Below the pieces are notes generated by a model, which worked only from the letters and a program-made list of their open reading frames with translations, did no database searches and was not told the DNA's origin. 64,000 nucleotides of DNA from Litoditis marina. Taxonomy: Eukaryota; Nematoda; Chromadorea; Rhabditida; Rhabditidae. The DNA lies in NCBI GenBank assembly GCA_964036275.1, contig OZ038439.1, positions 7,136,169 to 7,200,168 on the forward strand. The letters run 5' to 3'. Below are positions 1 through 11,835 of this stretch, in pieces (positions within the stretch are counted from its first letter, which is position 1; each line of letters starts with the position of its first letter). The position numbers and the translations under genes were made by a program.

Positions 1-1172
1 ATTGAAAATTGATAATGTTAAAGTTTATTCTTCATCTATTATGGTTTTGAAAACTATTCCATATGGTTTTGAGTTGCTCCTACTCACCACATGGAAAAAC
101 GTGATTTTTTGCGACGCCATGACGTCGCAAACTGGGACATTGGCCAGAATGTCAATTTTATTGAAAATTGATAATGTTGAAGTTTATTCTTCATCTTTTA
201 TGGTTTTGAAAACTATTCCATATGATTTTGAGTTGCTCCTACTTACCACGTGGAAAACGTGATTTTTTGCGACGCCATGACGTCGCAAACTGGGACATTG
301 GCCAGAAGGTCAATTTTATTGAAAATTGATAATGTTAAAGTTTATTCTTCATCTATTATGGTTTTGAAAACTATTCCATATGGTTTTGAGTTGCTCCTAC
401 TCACCGCATGGAAAAACGTGATTTTTTGCGACGCCATGACGTCGCAAACTGGGACATTGGCCAGAAGGTCAATTTTATTGAAAATTGATAATGTTAAAGT
501 TTATTCCTCATCTATTGTGGTTTTGAAAACTATTCCATATGGTTTTGAGTTGCTCCTACTTACCACGTGGAAAAACGTGATTTTTTTGCGACGCCATGAC
601 GTTGCAAACTGGGACATTAGCCAGAAGGTCAATTTTATTAAAAATTGATAATGTTAAAGTATATTCTCCATCTATTATGGTTTTGAAAACTATTTCATAT
701 GGTTTTGAGTTGCTCCTACTTACCACGTGGAAAAACGTGATTTTTTGCGACGCCATGACGTCGCAAACTGGGACATTGGCCAGAAGGTCAATTTTATTGA
801 AAATTGATAATGTTAAAGTTTATTCTTCATCTATTATGGTTTTGAAAACTATTCCATATGGTTTTGAGTTGCTCCTACTCACCGCATGGAAAAACGTGAT
901 TTTTTGCGACGCCATGACGTCGCAAACTGGGACATTGGCCAGAAGGTCAATTTTATTGAAAATTGATAATGTTAAAGTTTATTCCTCATCTATTGTGGTT
1001 TTGAAAACTATTCCATATGGTTTTGAGTTGCTCCTACTTACCACGTGGAAAAACGTGATTTTTTTGCGACGCCATGACGTTGCAAACTGGGACATTAGCC
1101 AGAAGGTCAATTTTATTAAAAATTGATAATGTTAAAGTATATTCTCCATCTATTATGGTTTTGAAAACTATT
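1..1172 (+). repeat. Segmental duplication, copy 1 (2170-bp spacing)
   Basis: Positions 1-1172 match 2171-3342 without a visible difference; the first mismatch is 1173 (C) against 3343 (T). The left boundary is unknown because the window starts inside it. The block contains a 478-bp trimer HOR present twice. Confidence 0.9.
254..1172 (+). repeat. 478-bp trimer HOR, two tandem copies
   Basis: Positions 254-694 match 732-1172 (period 478 = 3 x 159 + 1, the extra base coming from a T7 run). The three monomers are recognisable by ACCGCATGG in place of the G-box, TCTATTGTGG, and TATTCTCCATC. The same trimer pair recurs at 2424-3342. Confidence 0.85.
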
Positions 1173-1600
1173 CCATATGATTTTGAGTTGCTCCTACTCA
1201 CCACGTGGAAAAACGTGAAATTTTGCGACGCCATGACGTCGCAAACTGGGACATTGGCCAGAAGGTCAATTTTATTGAAAATTGATAATGTTAAAGTTTA
1301 TTCTTCATCTATTATGGTTTTGAAAACTATTCCATATGATTTTGAGTTGCTCCTACTCACCACGTCGAAAAACGTGATTTTTTGCCACGCCATGACGTCG
1401 CAAACTGGGACATTGGCCAGAAGGTCAATTTTATTGAAAATTGATAATGTTAAAGTTTATTCTTCATCTTTTATGGTTTTGAAAACTATTCCATATGGTT
1501 TTGAGTTGCTTCTACTTACCACGTGGAAAACGTGATTTTTTGCGACGCCATGACGTCGCAAACTGGGACATTGGCCAGAAGGTCAATTTTATTGAAAATT

Positions 1601-1703
1601 GATAATGTTAAAGTTTATTCCCCATCTATTGTGGTTTTGAAAACTATTCCATATGGTTTTGAGTTTGAGGACATTGGCCAGAAGGTCAATTTTATTGGAA
1701 ATT
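1601..1703 (+). repeat. Truncated satellite monomer (~103 bp)
   Basis: At 1661-1670 the sequence reads GAGTTTGAGGACATTGG. The normal segment from GAGTT to GGACATTGG has lost about 59 bases, replaced by a 3-base filler TGA (net -56). The entire G-box, T tract and palindrome core is missing. The following monomer is also atypical (ATTGGAAATTTATAATG near 1694-1710). Confidence 0.85.
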
Positions 1704-2170
1704 TATAATGTTGAAGTTTATTCTCCATCTATTATAGTTTTGAAAACTATTCCATATGGTTTTGAGTTGCTCCCACTTACCACGTGGAAAAACGTGAAAT
1801 TTTGCGACGCCATGACGTCGCAAACTGGGACATTGGCCAGATGGTCAATTTTATTGAAAATTGATGATGTTGAAGTTTATTCTTCATCTATTATGGTTTT
1901 GAAAATTATTCCATATGATTTTGAGTTGCTCCTACTCACCACGTCGAAACACGTGATTTTTTGCCACGCCATGACGTCGCAAACTGGGACATTGGCCAGA
2001 AGGTCAATTTTATTGAAAATTGATAATGTTAAAGTTTATTCTTCATCTTTTATGGTTTTGAAAACTATTCCATATGATTTTGAGTTGCTCCTACTTACCA
2101 CGTGGAAAACGTGATTTTTTTTCGACGCCATGACGTCGCAAACTGGGACATTGGCCAGAAGGTCAATTTT

Positions 2171-3342
2171 ATTGAAAATTGATAATGTTAAAGTTTATTC
2201 TTCATCTATTATGGTTTTGAAAACTATTCCATATGGTTTTGAGTTGCTCCTACTCACCACATGGAAAAACGTGATTTTTTGCGACGCCATGACGTCGCAA
2301 ACTGGGACATTGGCCAGAATGTCAATTTTATTGAAAATTGATAATGTTGAAGTTTATTCTTCATCTTTTATGGTTTTGAAAACTATTCCATATGATTTTG
2401 AGTTGCTCCTACTTACCACGTGGAAAACGTGATTTTTTGCGACGCCATGACGTCGCAAACTGGGACATTGGCCAGAAGGTCAATTTTATTGAAAATTGAT
2501 AATGTTAAAGTTTATTCTTCATCTATTATGGTTTTGAAAACTATTCCATATGGTTTTGAGTTGCTCCTACTCACCGCATGGAAAAACGTGATTTTTTGCG
2601 ACGCCATGACGTCGCAAACTGGGACATTGGCCAGAAGGTCAATTTTATTGAAAATTGATAATGTTAAAGTTTATTCCTCATCTATTGTGGTTTTGAAAAC
2701 TATTCCATATGGTTTTGAGTTGCTCCTACTTACCACGTGGAAAAACGTGATTTTTTTGCGACGCCATGACGTTGCAAACTGGGACATTAGCCAGAAGGTC
2801 AATTTTATTAAAAATTGATAATGTTAAAGTATATTCTCCATCTATTATGGTTTTGAAAACTATTTCATATGGTTTTGAGTTGCTCCTACTTACCACGTGG
2901 AAAAACGTGATTTTTTGCGACGCCATGACGTCGCAAACTGGGACATTGGCCAGAAGGTCAATTTTATTGAAAATTGATAATGTTAAAGTTTATTCTTCAT
3001 CTATTATGGTTTTGAAAACTATTCCATATGGTTTTGAGTTGCTCCTACTCACCGCATGGAAAAACGTGATTTTTTGCGACGCCATGACGTCGCAAACTGG
3101 GACATTGGCCAGAAGGTCAATTTTATTGAAAATTGATAATGTTAAAGTTTATTCCTCATCTATTGTGGTTTTGAAAACTATTCCATATGGTTTTGAGTTG
3201 CTCCTACTTACCACGTGGAAAAACGTGATTTTTTTGCGACGCCATGACGTTGCAAACTGGGACATTAGCCAGAAGGTCAATTTTATTAAAAATTGATAAT
3301 GTTAAAGTATATTCTCCATCTATTATGGTTTTGAAAACTATT
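2171..3342 (+). repeat. Segmental duplication, copy 2 (2170-bp spacing)
   Basis: This is the second copy of the 1172-bp block that begins at the window edge. The intervening 1173-2170 holds different monomer variants, including the truncated unit near 1665, so the repeat is dispersed within the array rather than directly abutting. Confidence 0.9.
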
Positions 3343-3430
3343 TCATATGGTTTTGAGTTGCTCCTACTTACCACGTGGAAAAACGTGATTTTTTGCGACG
3401 CCATGACGTCGCAAACTGGGACATTGGCCA
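2424..3430 (+). repeat. 478-bp trimer HOR, second locus
   Basis: This is the copy of the trimer pair at 254-1172, carried along in the 2170-bp duplication. Here the 478-bp periodicity persists to about 3430, where AGAAGGTC changes to AGATGGTC. Confidence 0.85.
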
Positions 3431-4160
3431 GATGGTCAATTTTATTGAAAATTGATAATGTTAAAGTTTATTCTTCATCTATTATGGTTTTTCAAACGAT
3501 TCCATATGATTTTGAGTTGCTCCTACTTACCACGTGGAAAAACGTGATTTTTTGCGACGCCATGACGTCGCAAACTGGGACATTGGCCAGAAGGTCAATT
3601 TTATTGAAAATTGATAATGTTAAAGTTTATTCTTCATCTATTATGGTTTTTCAAACGATTCCATATGATTTTGAGTTGCTCCTACTTACCACGTGGAAAA
3701 ACGTGATTTTTTGCGACGCCATGACGTCGCAAACTGGGACATTGGCCAGATGGTCAATTTTATTGAAAATTGATAATGTTAAAATTTATTCTTCATCTAT
3801 TATGGTTTTTCAAACGATTGCATATGATTTTGAGTTGCTCCTACTTACCACGTGGAAAAACGTGATTTTTTGCGACGCCATGACGTCGCAAACTGGGACA
3901 TTGGCCAGAAGGTCAATTTTATTGAAAATTGATAATGTTAAAGTTTATTCTTCATCTATTATGGTTTTTCAAACGATTCCATATGATTTTGAGTTGCTCC
4001 TACTTACCACGTGGAAAAACGTGATTTTTTGCGACGCCATGACGTCGCAAACTAGGACATTGGCCAGATGGTCAATTTTATTGAAAATTGATAATGTAAA
4101 AGTTTATTCTTCATCTATCATGGTTTTTCAAACGATTCCATATGGTTTTGAGTTGCTCCT
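3430..4160 (+). repeat. Dimer-like run of TTTTTCAAACGATT monomers
   Basis: Five consecutive monomers carry GTTTTTCAAACGATT instead of GTTTTGAAAACTATT. They alternate AGATGGTC and AGAAGGTC, giving a 318-bp dimer periodicity. The third copy has private changes (AAAATTTATTC and ATTGCATATG near 3780-3822). The same CAAACGATT subfamily dominates parts of 15.8-26.4 kb. Confidence 0.75.
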
Positions 4161-4659
4161 ACTCACCACGTGGAAAAACGTGAAATTTTGCGACGCCATG
4201 ACGTCGCAAACTGGGACATTGGCCAGAAGGTCAATTTTATTGAAAATTGATAATGTTGAAGATTATTCTCCATCTATTATGGTTTTGAAAACTATTCCAT
4301 ATGGTTTTGAGTTGCTCCTACTTACCACGTGGAAAAACGTGAAATTTTGCGACGCCATGACGTCGCAAACTGGGACATTGGCCAGATGGTCAATTTTATT
4401 GAAAATTGATGATGTTAAAGTTTATTCTTCATCTATTATGGTTTTGAAAACTATTCCATATGATTTTGAGTTGCTCCTACTCACCACGTCGAAAAACGTG
4501 ATTTTTTGCCACGCCATGACGTCGCAAACTGGGACATTGGCCAGAAGGTCAATTTTATTGAAAATTGATAATGTTAAAGTTTATTCTTCATCTTTTATGG
4601 TTTTGAAAACTATTCCATATGATTTTGAGTTGCTCCTACTTACCACGTGGAAAACGTGA
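4160..4659 (+). repeat. Three-monomer block, copy 1 (2385-bp spacing)
   Basis: This block matches about 6545-7044 and contains GTTGAAGATTATTCTCC, GTGAAATTTTGCG and the CCACGTCG cassette. The copy at 6545-7044 has GATGTTTAAG near 6796 where this one has GATGTTAAAG. Confidence 0.75.
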
Positions 4660-5498
4660 TTTTTTTGCGACGCCATGACGTCGCAAACTGAGACATTGGC
4701 CAGATGGTCAATTTTATTGAAAATTGATAATGTAAAAGTTTATTCCTCATCTATTATGGTTTTGAAAACTATTCCATATGGTTTTGCGTTGCTCCTACTT
4801 ACCACGTGGAAAAACGTGATTTTTTGCGACGCCATGACGTCGCAAACTAGGACATTGGCCAGATGGTCAATTTTGTTGAAAATTGATAATGTAAAAGATT
4901 ATTCTTCATCTATTATGGTTTTGAAAACTATTCCATATGATTTTGAGTTGCTCCTACTTACCACGTGGAAAAACGTGATTTTTTGCGACGCCATGACGTC
5001 GCAAACTAGGACATTGGTCAGATGGTCAATTTTATTGAAAATTGATAATGTTACAGTTTATTCTTCATCTATTATGGTTTTTCAATCTATTTCATATGAT
5101 TTTGAGTTGCTCCTACTTACCACGTGTAAAAACGTGATTTTTTGCGACGCCATGACGTGGCAAACTGGGACATTGGCCAGAAGGTCAATTTTATTGAAAA
5201 TTGATAATATTAAAGTTTATTCTTCATCTATTATGGTTTTGAAAACTATTCCATATGATTTTGAGTTGCTCCTACTTACCACATGGAAAAACGTGATTTT
5301 TTGCTACGCCATGACGTCGCAAACTAGGACATTGGCCAGATGGTCAATTTTATTGAAAATTGATAATGTAAAAGTTTATTCTTCATCTATCATGGTTTTG
5401 AAAACTATTTCATATGATTTTGAATTGCTCCTGCTTACCACGTGGAAAAACGTGATTTTTTGCGACGCCATGACGTCGCAAACTGGGACATTGGCCAG
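4586..5498 (+). repeat. Segmental duplication, copy 1 (2861-bp spacing)
   Basis: This stretch of about 913 bp matches 7447-8359. I noticed two differences: GTTTTGCGTT near 4787 against GTTTTGAGTT, and GACGTGGC near 5157 against GACGTCGC. It includes monomers with AAAAGATTATTC, GTTACAGTT/CAATCTATTTC and AATATTAAAG. Confidence 0.8.
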
Positions 5499-5499
5499 A

Positions 5500-6545
5500 T
5501 GGTCAATTTTATTGAAAATTGATAATGTTAACGTTCATTCTTCATCTATTATGGTTTTGAAAACTATTCCATATGATTTTGAGTTGCTCCTACTTACCAC
5601 GTGGAAAAACGTGATTTTTTGCGACGCCATGACGTCGCAAACTGGGACATTGGCCAGATGGTCAATTTTATTGAAAATTGATAATGTTAACGTTCATTCT
5701 TCATCTATTATGGTTTTGAAAACTATTCCATATGATTTTGAGTTGCTCCTGCTTACCACGTGGAAAACGTGATTTTTTTGCGACGCCATGACGTCGCAAA
5801 CTGAGACATTGGCCAGATGGTCAATTTTATTGAAAATTGATAATGTAAAAGTTTATTCTTCATCTATCATGGTTTTGAAAACTATTTCATATGATTTTGA
5901 ATTGCTCCTGCTTACCACGTGGAAAAACGTGATTTTTTGCGACGCCATGACGTCGCAAACTGGGACATTGGCCAGATGGTCAATTTTATTGAAAATTGAT
6001 AATGTAAAAGTTTATTCTTCATCTATCATGGTTTTGAAAACTATTTCATATGATTTTGAATTGCTCCTGCTTACCACGTGGAAAAACGTGATTTTTTGCG
6101 ACGCCATGACGTCGCAAACTGGGACATTGGCCAGATGGTCAATTTTATTGAAAATTGATAATGTTAACGTTCATTCTTCATCTATTATAGTTTTGAAAAC
6201 TATTCCATATGATTTTGAGTTGCTCCTGCTTACCACGTGGAAAACGTGATTTTTTTGCGACGCCATGACGTCGCAAACTGAGACATTGGCCAGATGGTCA
6301 ATTTTATTGAAAATTGATAATGTTAACGTTCATTCTTCATCTATTATGGTTTTGAAAACTATTCCATATGATTTTGAGTTGCTCCTACTTACCACGTGGA
6401 AAAACGTGATTTTTTGCGACGCCATGACGTCGCAAACTGGGACATTGGCCCGAAGGTCAATTTTATTGAAAATTGATAATGTTAACGTTCATTCTTCATC
6501 TATTATGGTTTTGAAAACTATTCCATATGATTTTGAGTTGCTCCT
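5500..6545 (+). repeat. Monomers with GTTAACGTTCATTC or GTAAAAGTTTATTC variants
   Basis: The stretch holds monomers of two subfamilies: GTTAACGTTCATTC (contains the GTTAAC palindrome) and GTAAAAGTTTATTC with TTGAATTGCTCCTGC. The order repeats with a ~477-bp trimer spacing (A4/T7 junctions near 5766 and 6243). Confidence 0.65.
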
Positions 6546-7044
6546 ACTTACCACGTGGAAAAACGTGAAATTTTGCGACGCCATGACGTCGCAAACTGAG
6601 ACATTGGCCAGAAGGTCAATTTTATTGAAAATTGATAATGTTGAAGATTATTCTCCATCTATTATGGTTTTGAAAACTATTCCATATGGTTTTGAGTTGC
6701 TCCTACTTACCACGTGGAAAAACGTGAAATTTTGCGACGCCATGACGTCGCAAACTGGGACATTGGCCAGATGGTCAATTTTATTGAAAATTGATGATGT
6801 TTAAGTTTATTCTTCATCTATTATGGTTTTGAAAACTATTCCATATGATTTTGAGTTGCTCCTACTCACCACGTCGAAAAACGTGATTTTTTGCCACGCC
6901 ATGACGTCGCAAACTGGGACATTGGCCAGAAGGTCAATTTTATTGAAAATTGATAATGTTAAAGTTTATTCTTCATCTTTTATGGTTTTGAAAACTATTC
7001 CATATGATTTTGAGTTGCTCCTACTTACCACGTGGAAAACGTGA
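6545..7044 (+). repeat. Three-monomer block, copy 2 (2385-bp spacing)
   Basis: This is the second copy of the block at 4160-4659, with an A-to-T change near 6802. It ends in an A4/T7 junction that has also lost the G before CGACG (near 7047-7052). Confidence 0.75.
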
Positions 7045-7446
7045 TTTTTTTCGACGCCATGACGTCGCAAACTGGGACATTGGCCAGAAGGTCAATTTTA
7101 TTGAAAATTGATAATGTTAAAGTTTATTCTTCATCTATTATGGTTTTGAAAACTATTCCATATGGTTTTGAGTTGCTCCTACTCACCACATGGAAAAACG
7201 TGATTTTTTGCGACGCCATGACGTCGCAAACTGGGACATTGGCCAGAAGGTCAATTTTATTGAAAATTGATAATGTTAAAGTTTATTCTTCATCTATTAT
7301 GGTTTTTCAAACGATTCCATATGATTTTGAGTTGCTCCTACTTACCACGTGGAAAAACGTGATTTTTTGCGACGCCATGACGTCGCAAACTGGGACATTG
7401 GCCCGAAGGTCAATTTTATTGAAAATTGATAATGTTAACGTTCATT

Positions 7447-8359
7447 CTTCATCTATTATGGTTTTGAAAACTATTCCATATGATTTTGAGTTGCTCCTAC
7501 TTACCACGTGGAAAACGTGATTTTTTTGCGACGCCATGACGTCGCAAACTGAGACATTGGCCAGATGGTCAATTTTATTGAAAATTGATAATGTAAAAGT
7601 TTATTCCTCATCTATTATGGTTTTGAAAACTATTCCATATGGTTTTGAGTTGCTCCTACTTACCACGTGGAAAAACGTGATTTTTTGCGACGCCATGACG
7701 TCGCAAACTAGGACATTGGCCAGATGGTCAATTTTGTTGAAAATTGATAATGTAAAAGATTATTCTTCATCTATTATGGTTTTGAAAACTATTCCATATG
7801 ATTTTGAGTTGCTCCTACTTACCACGTGGAAAAACGTGATTTTTTGCGACGCCATGACGTCGCAAACTAGGACATTGGTCAGATGGTCAATTTTATTGAA
7901 AATTGATAATGTTACAGTTTATTCTTCATCTATTATGGTTTTTCAATCTATTTCATATGATTTTGAGTTGCTCCTACTTACCACGTGTAAAAACGTGATT
8001 TTTTGCGACGCCATGACGTCGCAAACTGGGACATTGGCCAGAAGGTCAATTTTATTGAAAATTGATAATATTAAAGTTTATTCTTCATCTATTATGGTTT
8101 TGAAAACTATTCCATATGATTTTGAGTTGCTCCTACTTACCACATGGAAAAACGTGATTTTTTGCTACGCCATGACGTCGCAAACTAGGACATTGGCCAG
8201 ATGGTCAATTTTATTGAAAATTGATAATGTAAAAGTTTATTCTTCATCTATCATGGTTTTGAAAACTATTTCATATGATTTTGAATTGCTCCTGCTTACC
8301 ACGTGGAAAAACGTGATTTTTTGCGACGCCATGACGTCGCAAACTGGGACATTGGCCAG
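7447..8359 (+). repeat. Segmental duplication, copy 2 (2861-bp spacing)
   Basis: This is the partner of 4586-5498. Parts of the same monomer order (CAATCTATTTC then AATATTAAAG then AAAAGTTTATTC) also recur around 9.75-10.3 kb, so the block has been copied more than once. Confidence 0.8.
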
Positions 8360-11300
8360 AAGGTCAACTTTATTGAAAATTGATAATGTTAAAGTTTATT
8401 CCTCATCTATTATGGTTTTGAAAACTATTCCATATGGTTTTGAGTTGCTCCTACTTACCACGTGGCAAAACGTGATTTTTTGCGATGTCATGACGTAGCA
8501 AACTGGGACATTGGCCAGATGGTCAATTTTATTGAAAATTGATAATGTTACAGTTTATTCTTTATCTATTATGGTTTTGAAAACTATTCCATATGATTTT
8601 GAGTTGCTCCTACTTACCACGTGGCAAAACGTGATTTTTTGCGACGCCATGACGTCGCAAACTAGGACATTGGCCAGAAGGTCAATTTTATTGAAAATTG
8701 ATAATGTTAAAGTTTATTCTTCATCTATTATGGTTTTGAAAACTATTCCATATGGTTTTGAGTTGCTCCTACTCACCACGTGGAAAAACGTGATTTTTTG
8801 CGACGCCATGACGTCGCAAACTAGGACATTGGCCAGATGGTCAATTTTATTGAAAATTGATAATGTTACAGTTTATTCTTCATCTATTATGGTTTTTCAA
8901 ACTATTTCATATGATTTTGAGTTGCTCCTACTTACCACGTGAAAAAAACGTGATTTTTTGCGACGCCATGACGTCGCAAACTGGGACATTGGCCAGAAGG
9001 TCAATTTTATTGAAAATTGATAATGTTAATGTTTATTCTTCATCTATTATGGTTTTGAAAACTATTCCATATGATTTTGAGTTGCTCCTACTTACCACGT
9101 GGAAAAACGTGATTTTTTGCGACGCCATGACGTCGCAAACTAGGACATTGGTCAGATGGTCAATTTTATTGAAAATTGATAATGTTACAGTTTATTCTTC
9201 ATCTATTATGGTTTTTCAACCTATTTCATATGATTTTGAGTTGCTCCTACTTACCACGTGAAAAAACGTGATTTTTTGCGACGCCATGACGTCGCAAACT
9301 GGGACATTGGCCAGAAGGTCAATTTTATTGAAAATTGATAATGTTGAAGTTTATTCTTCATCTATTATGGTTTTGAAAACTATTCCATATGATTTTGAGT
9401 TGCTCCTACTCACCACGTCGAAAAACGTGATTTTTTGCCACGCAATGACGTCGCAAACTGGGACATTGGCCAGAAGGTCAATTTTATTGAAAATTGATAA
9501 TGTTAAAGTTTATTCTTCATCTTTTATGGTTTTGAAAACTATTCCATATGATTTTGAGTTGCTCCTACTTACCACGTGGAAAACGTGATTTTTTTCGACG
9601 CCATGACGTCGCAAACTGGGACATTGGCCAGAAGGTCAATTTTATTGAAAATTAAAAATGTTGAAGTTTATTCTCCATCTATTATGGGTTTGAAAGCTAT
9701 TCCATATGATTTTGAGTTGCTCCTACTTACCACGTGGAAAAACGTGATTTTTTGCGACGCCATGACGTCGCAAACTAGGACATTGGTCAGATGGTCAATT
9801 TTATTGAAAATTGATAATGTTACAGTTTATTCTTCATCTATTATGGTTTTTCAATCTATTTCATATGATTTTGAATTGCTCCTACTTACCACGTGAAAAA
9901 ACGTGATTTTTTGCGACGCCATGACGTCGCAAACTGGGACATTGGCCAGAAGGTCAATTTTATTGAAAATTGATAATATTAAAGTTTATTCTTCATCTAT
10001 TATGGTTTTGAAAACTATTCCATATGATTTTGAGTTGCTCCTACTTACCACATGGAAAAACGCGATTTTTTGCTACGCCATGACGTCGCAAACTAGGACA
10101 TTGGCCAGATGGTCAATTTTATTGAAAATTGATAATGTAAAAGTTTATTCTTCATCTATCATGGTTTTGAAAACTATTTCATATGATTTTGAATTGCTCC
10201 TGCTTACCACGTGGAAAAACGCGATTTTTTGCGACGCCATGACGTCGCAAACTGGGACATTGGCCAGAAGGTCAACTTTATTGAAAATTGATAATGTTAA
10301 AGTTTATTCCTCATCTATTATGGTTTTGAAAACTATTCCATATGGTTTTGAGTTGCTCCTACTTACCACGCGGAAAAACGTGATTTTTTGCTACGCCATG
10401 ACGTCGCAAACTGGGACATTGGCCAGAAGGTCAATTTGATTGAAAATTGATAATGTTGAAGTTTATTCTTCATCTATTATGGTTTTGAAAACTATTCCAT
10501 ATGATTTTGAGTTGCTCCTACTCACCACGTCGAAAAACGTGATTTTTTGCCACGCCATGACGTCGCAAACTGGGACATTGGCCAGAAGGTCAATTTTATT
10601 GAAAATTGATAATGTTAAAGTTTATTCTTCATCTTTTATGGTTTTGAAAACTATTCCATATGATTTTGAGTTGCTCCTACTTACCACGTGGAAAACGTGA
10701 TTTTTTTCGACGCCATGACGTCGCAAACTGGGACATTGGCCAGAAGGTCAATTTTATTGAAAATTGATAATGTTGAAGTTTATTCTTCATCTATTATGGT
10801 TTTGAAAACTATTCCATATGGTTTTGAGTTGCTCCTACTCACCACGTGGAAAAACGTGATTTTTTGCGACGCCATGACGTCGCAAACTAGGACATTGGCC
10901 AGATGGTCAATTTTATTGAAAATTGATAATGTTAATGTTTATTCTTCATCTATTATGGTTTTGAAAACTATTCCATATGATTTTGAGTTGCTCCTACTCA
11001 CCACGTCGAAAAACGTGATTTTTTGCCACGCAATGACGTCGCAAACTGGGACATTGGCCAGAAGGTCAATTTTATTGAAAATTGATAATGTTAAAGTTTA
11101 TTCTTCATATTTTATGGTTTTGAAAACTATTCCATATGATTTTGAGTTGCTCCTACTTACCACGTGGAAAACGTGATTTTTTTCGACGTCATGACGTCGC
11201 AAACTGGGACATTGGCCAGAAGGTCAATTTTATTGAAAATTAAAAATGTTGAAGTTTATTCTCCATCTATTATGGTTTTGAAAGCTATTCCATATGGTTT

Positions 11301-11835
11301 TGAGTTGCTCCTACTCACCACGTGGAAAAACGTGATTTTTTGCGACGCCATGACGTCGCAAACTAGGACATTGGCCAGATGGTCAATTTTATTGAAAATT
11401 GATAATGTTACAGTTTATTCTTCATCTATTATGGTTTTTCAAACTATTTCATATGATTTTGAGTTGCTCCTACTTACCACGTGAAAAAAACGTGATTTTT
11501 TGCGACGCCATGACGTCGCAAACTGGGACATTGGCCAGAAGGTCAATTTTATTGAAAATTAAAAATGTTGAAGTTTATTCTCCATCTATTATGGTTTTGA
11601 AAGCTATTCCATATGGTTTTGAGTTGCTCCTACTCACCACGTGGAAAAACGTGATTTTTTGCGACGCCATGACGTCGCAAACTAGGACATTGGTCAGATG
11701 GTCAATTTTATTGAAAATTGATAATATTACAGTTTATTCTTCATCTATTATGGTTTTGAAAGCTATTCCATATGGTTTTGAGTTGCTCCTACTCACCACG
11801 TGGAAAAACGTGATTTTTTGCGACGCCATGACGTC
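8360..11835 (+). repeat. Mosaic satellite segment without a clear single HOR
   Basis: Monomers of several subfamilies are interleaved. They include GTTACAGTT/TTTTTCAAACTATTTC, AATTAAAAATGTTGAAG/GAAAGCTATTCC and the CCACGTCG cassette at 9.3-9.6, 10.45-10.7 and 10.93-11.18 kb. CACGTGAAAAAACGTG junctions interrupt the open frame. No unique sequence was seen. Confidence 0.7.

Larger units (their letters stand above)
1300..11176 (+). repeat. Zone with a recurring two-monomer cassette
   Basis: A linked pair of variants recurs seven times. The first monomer ends CCACGTCGAAA (or CCACGTCGAAAC) followed by TTGCCACGC; the next has TCATCTTTTATGG (or TCATATTTTATGG) and an A4 run, GTGGAAAACGTG. The A4 runs lie near 1527, 2106, 4651, 7036, 9580, 10692 and 11168. 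I did not see this exact pairing after 11.2 kb. Confidence 0.8.
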
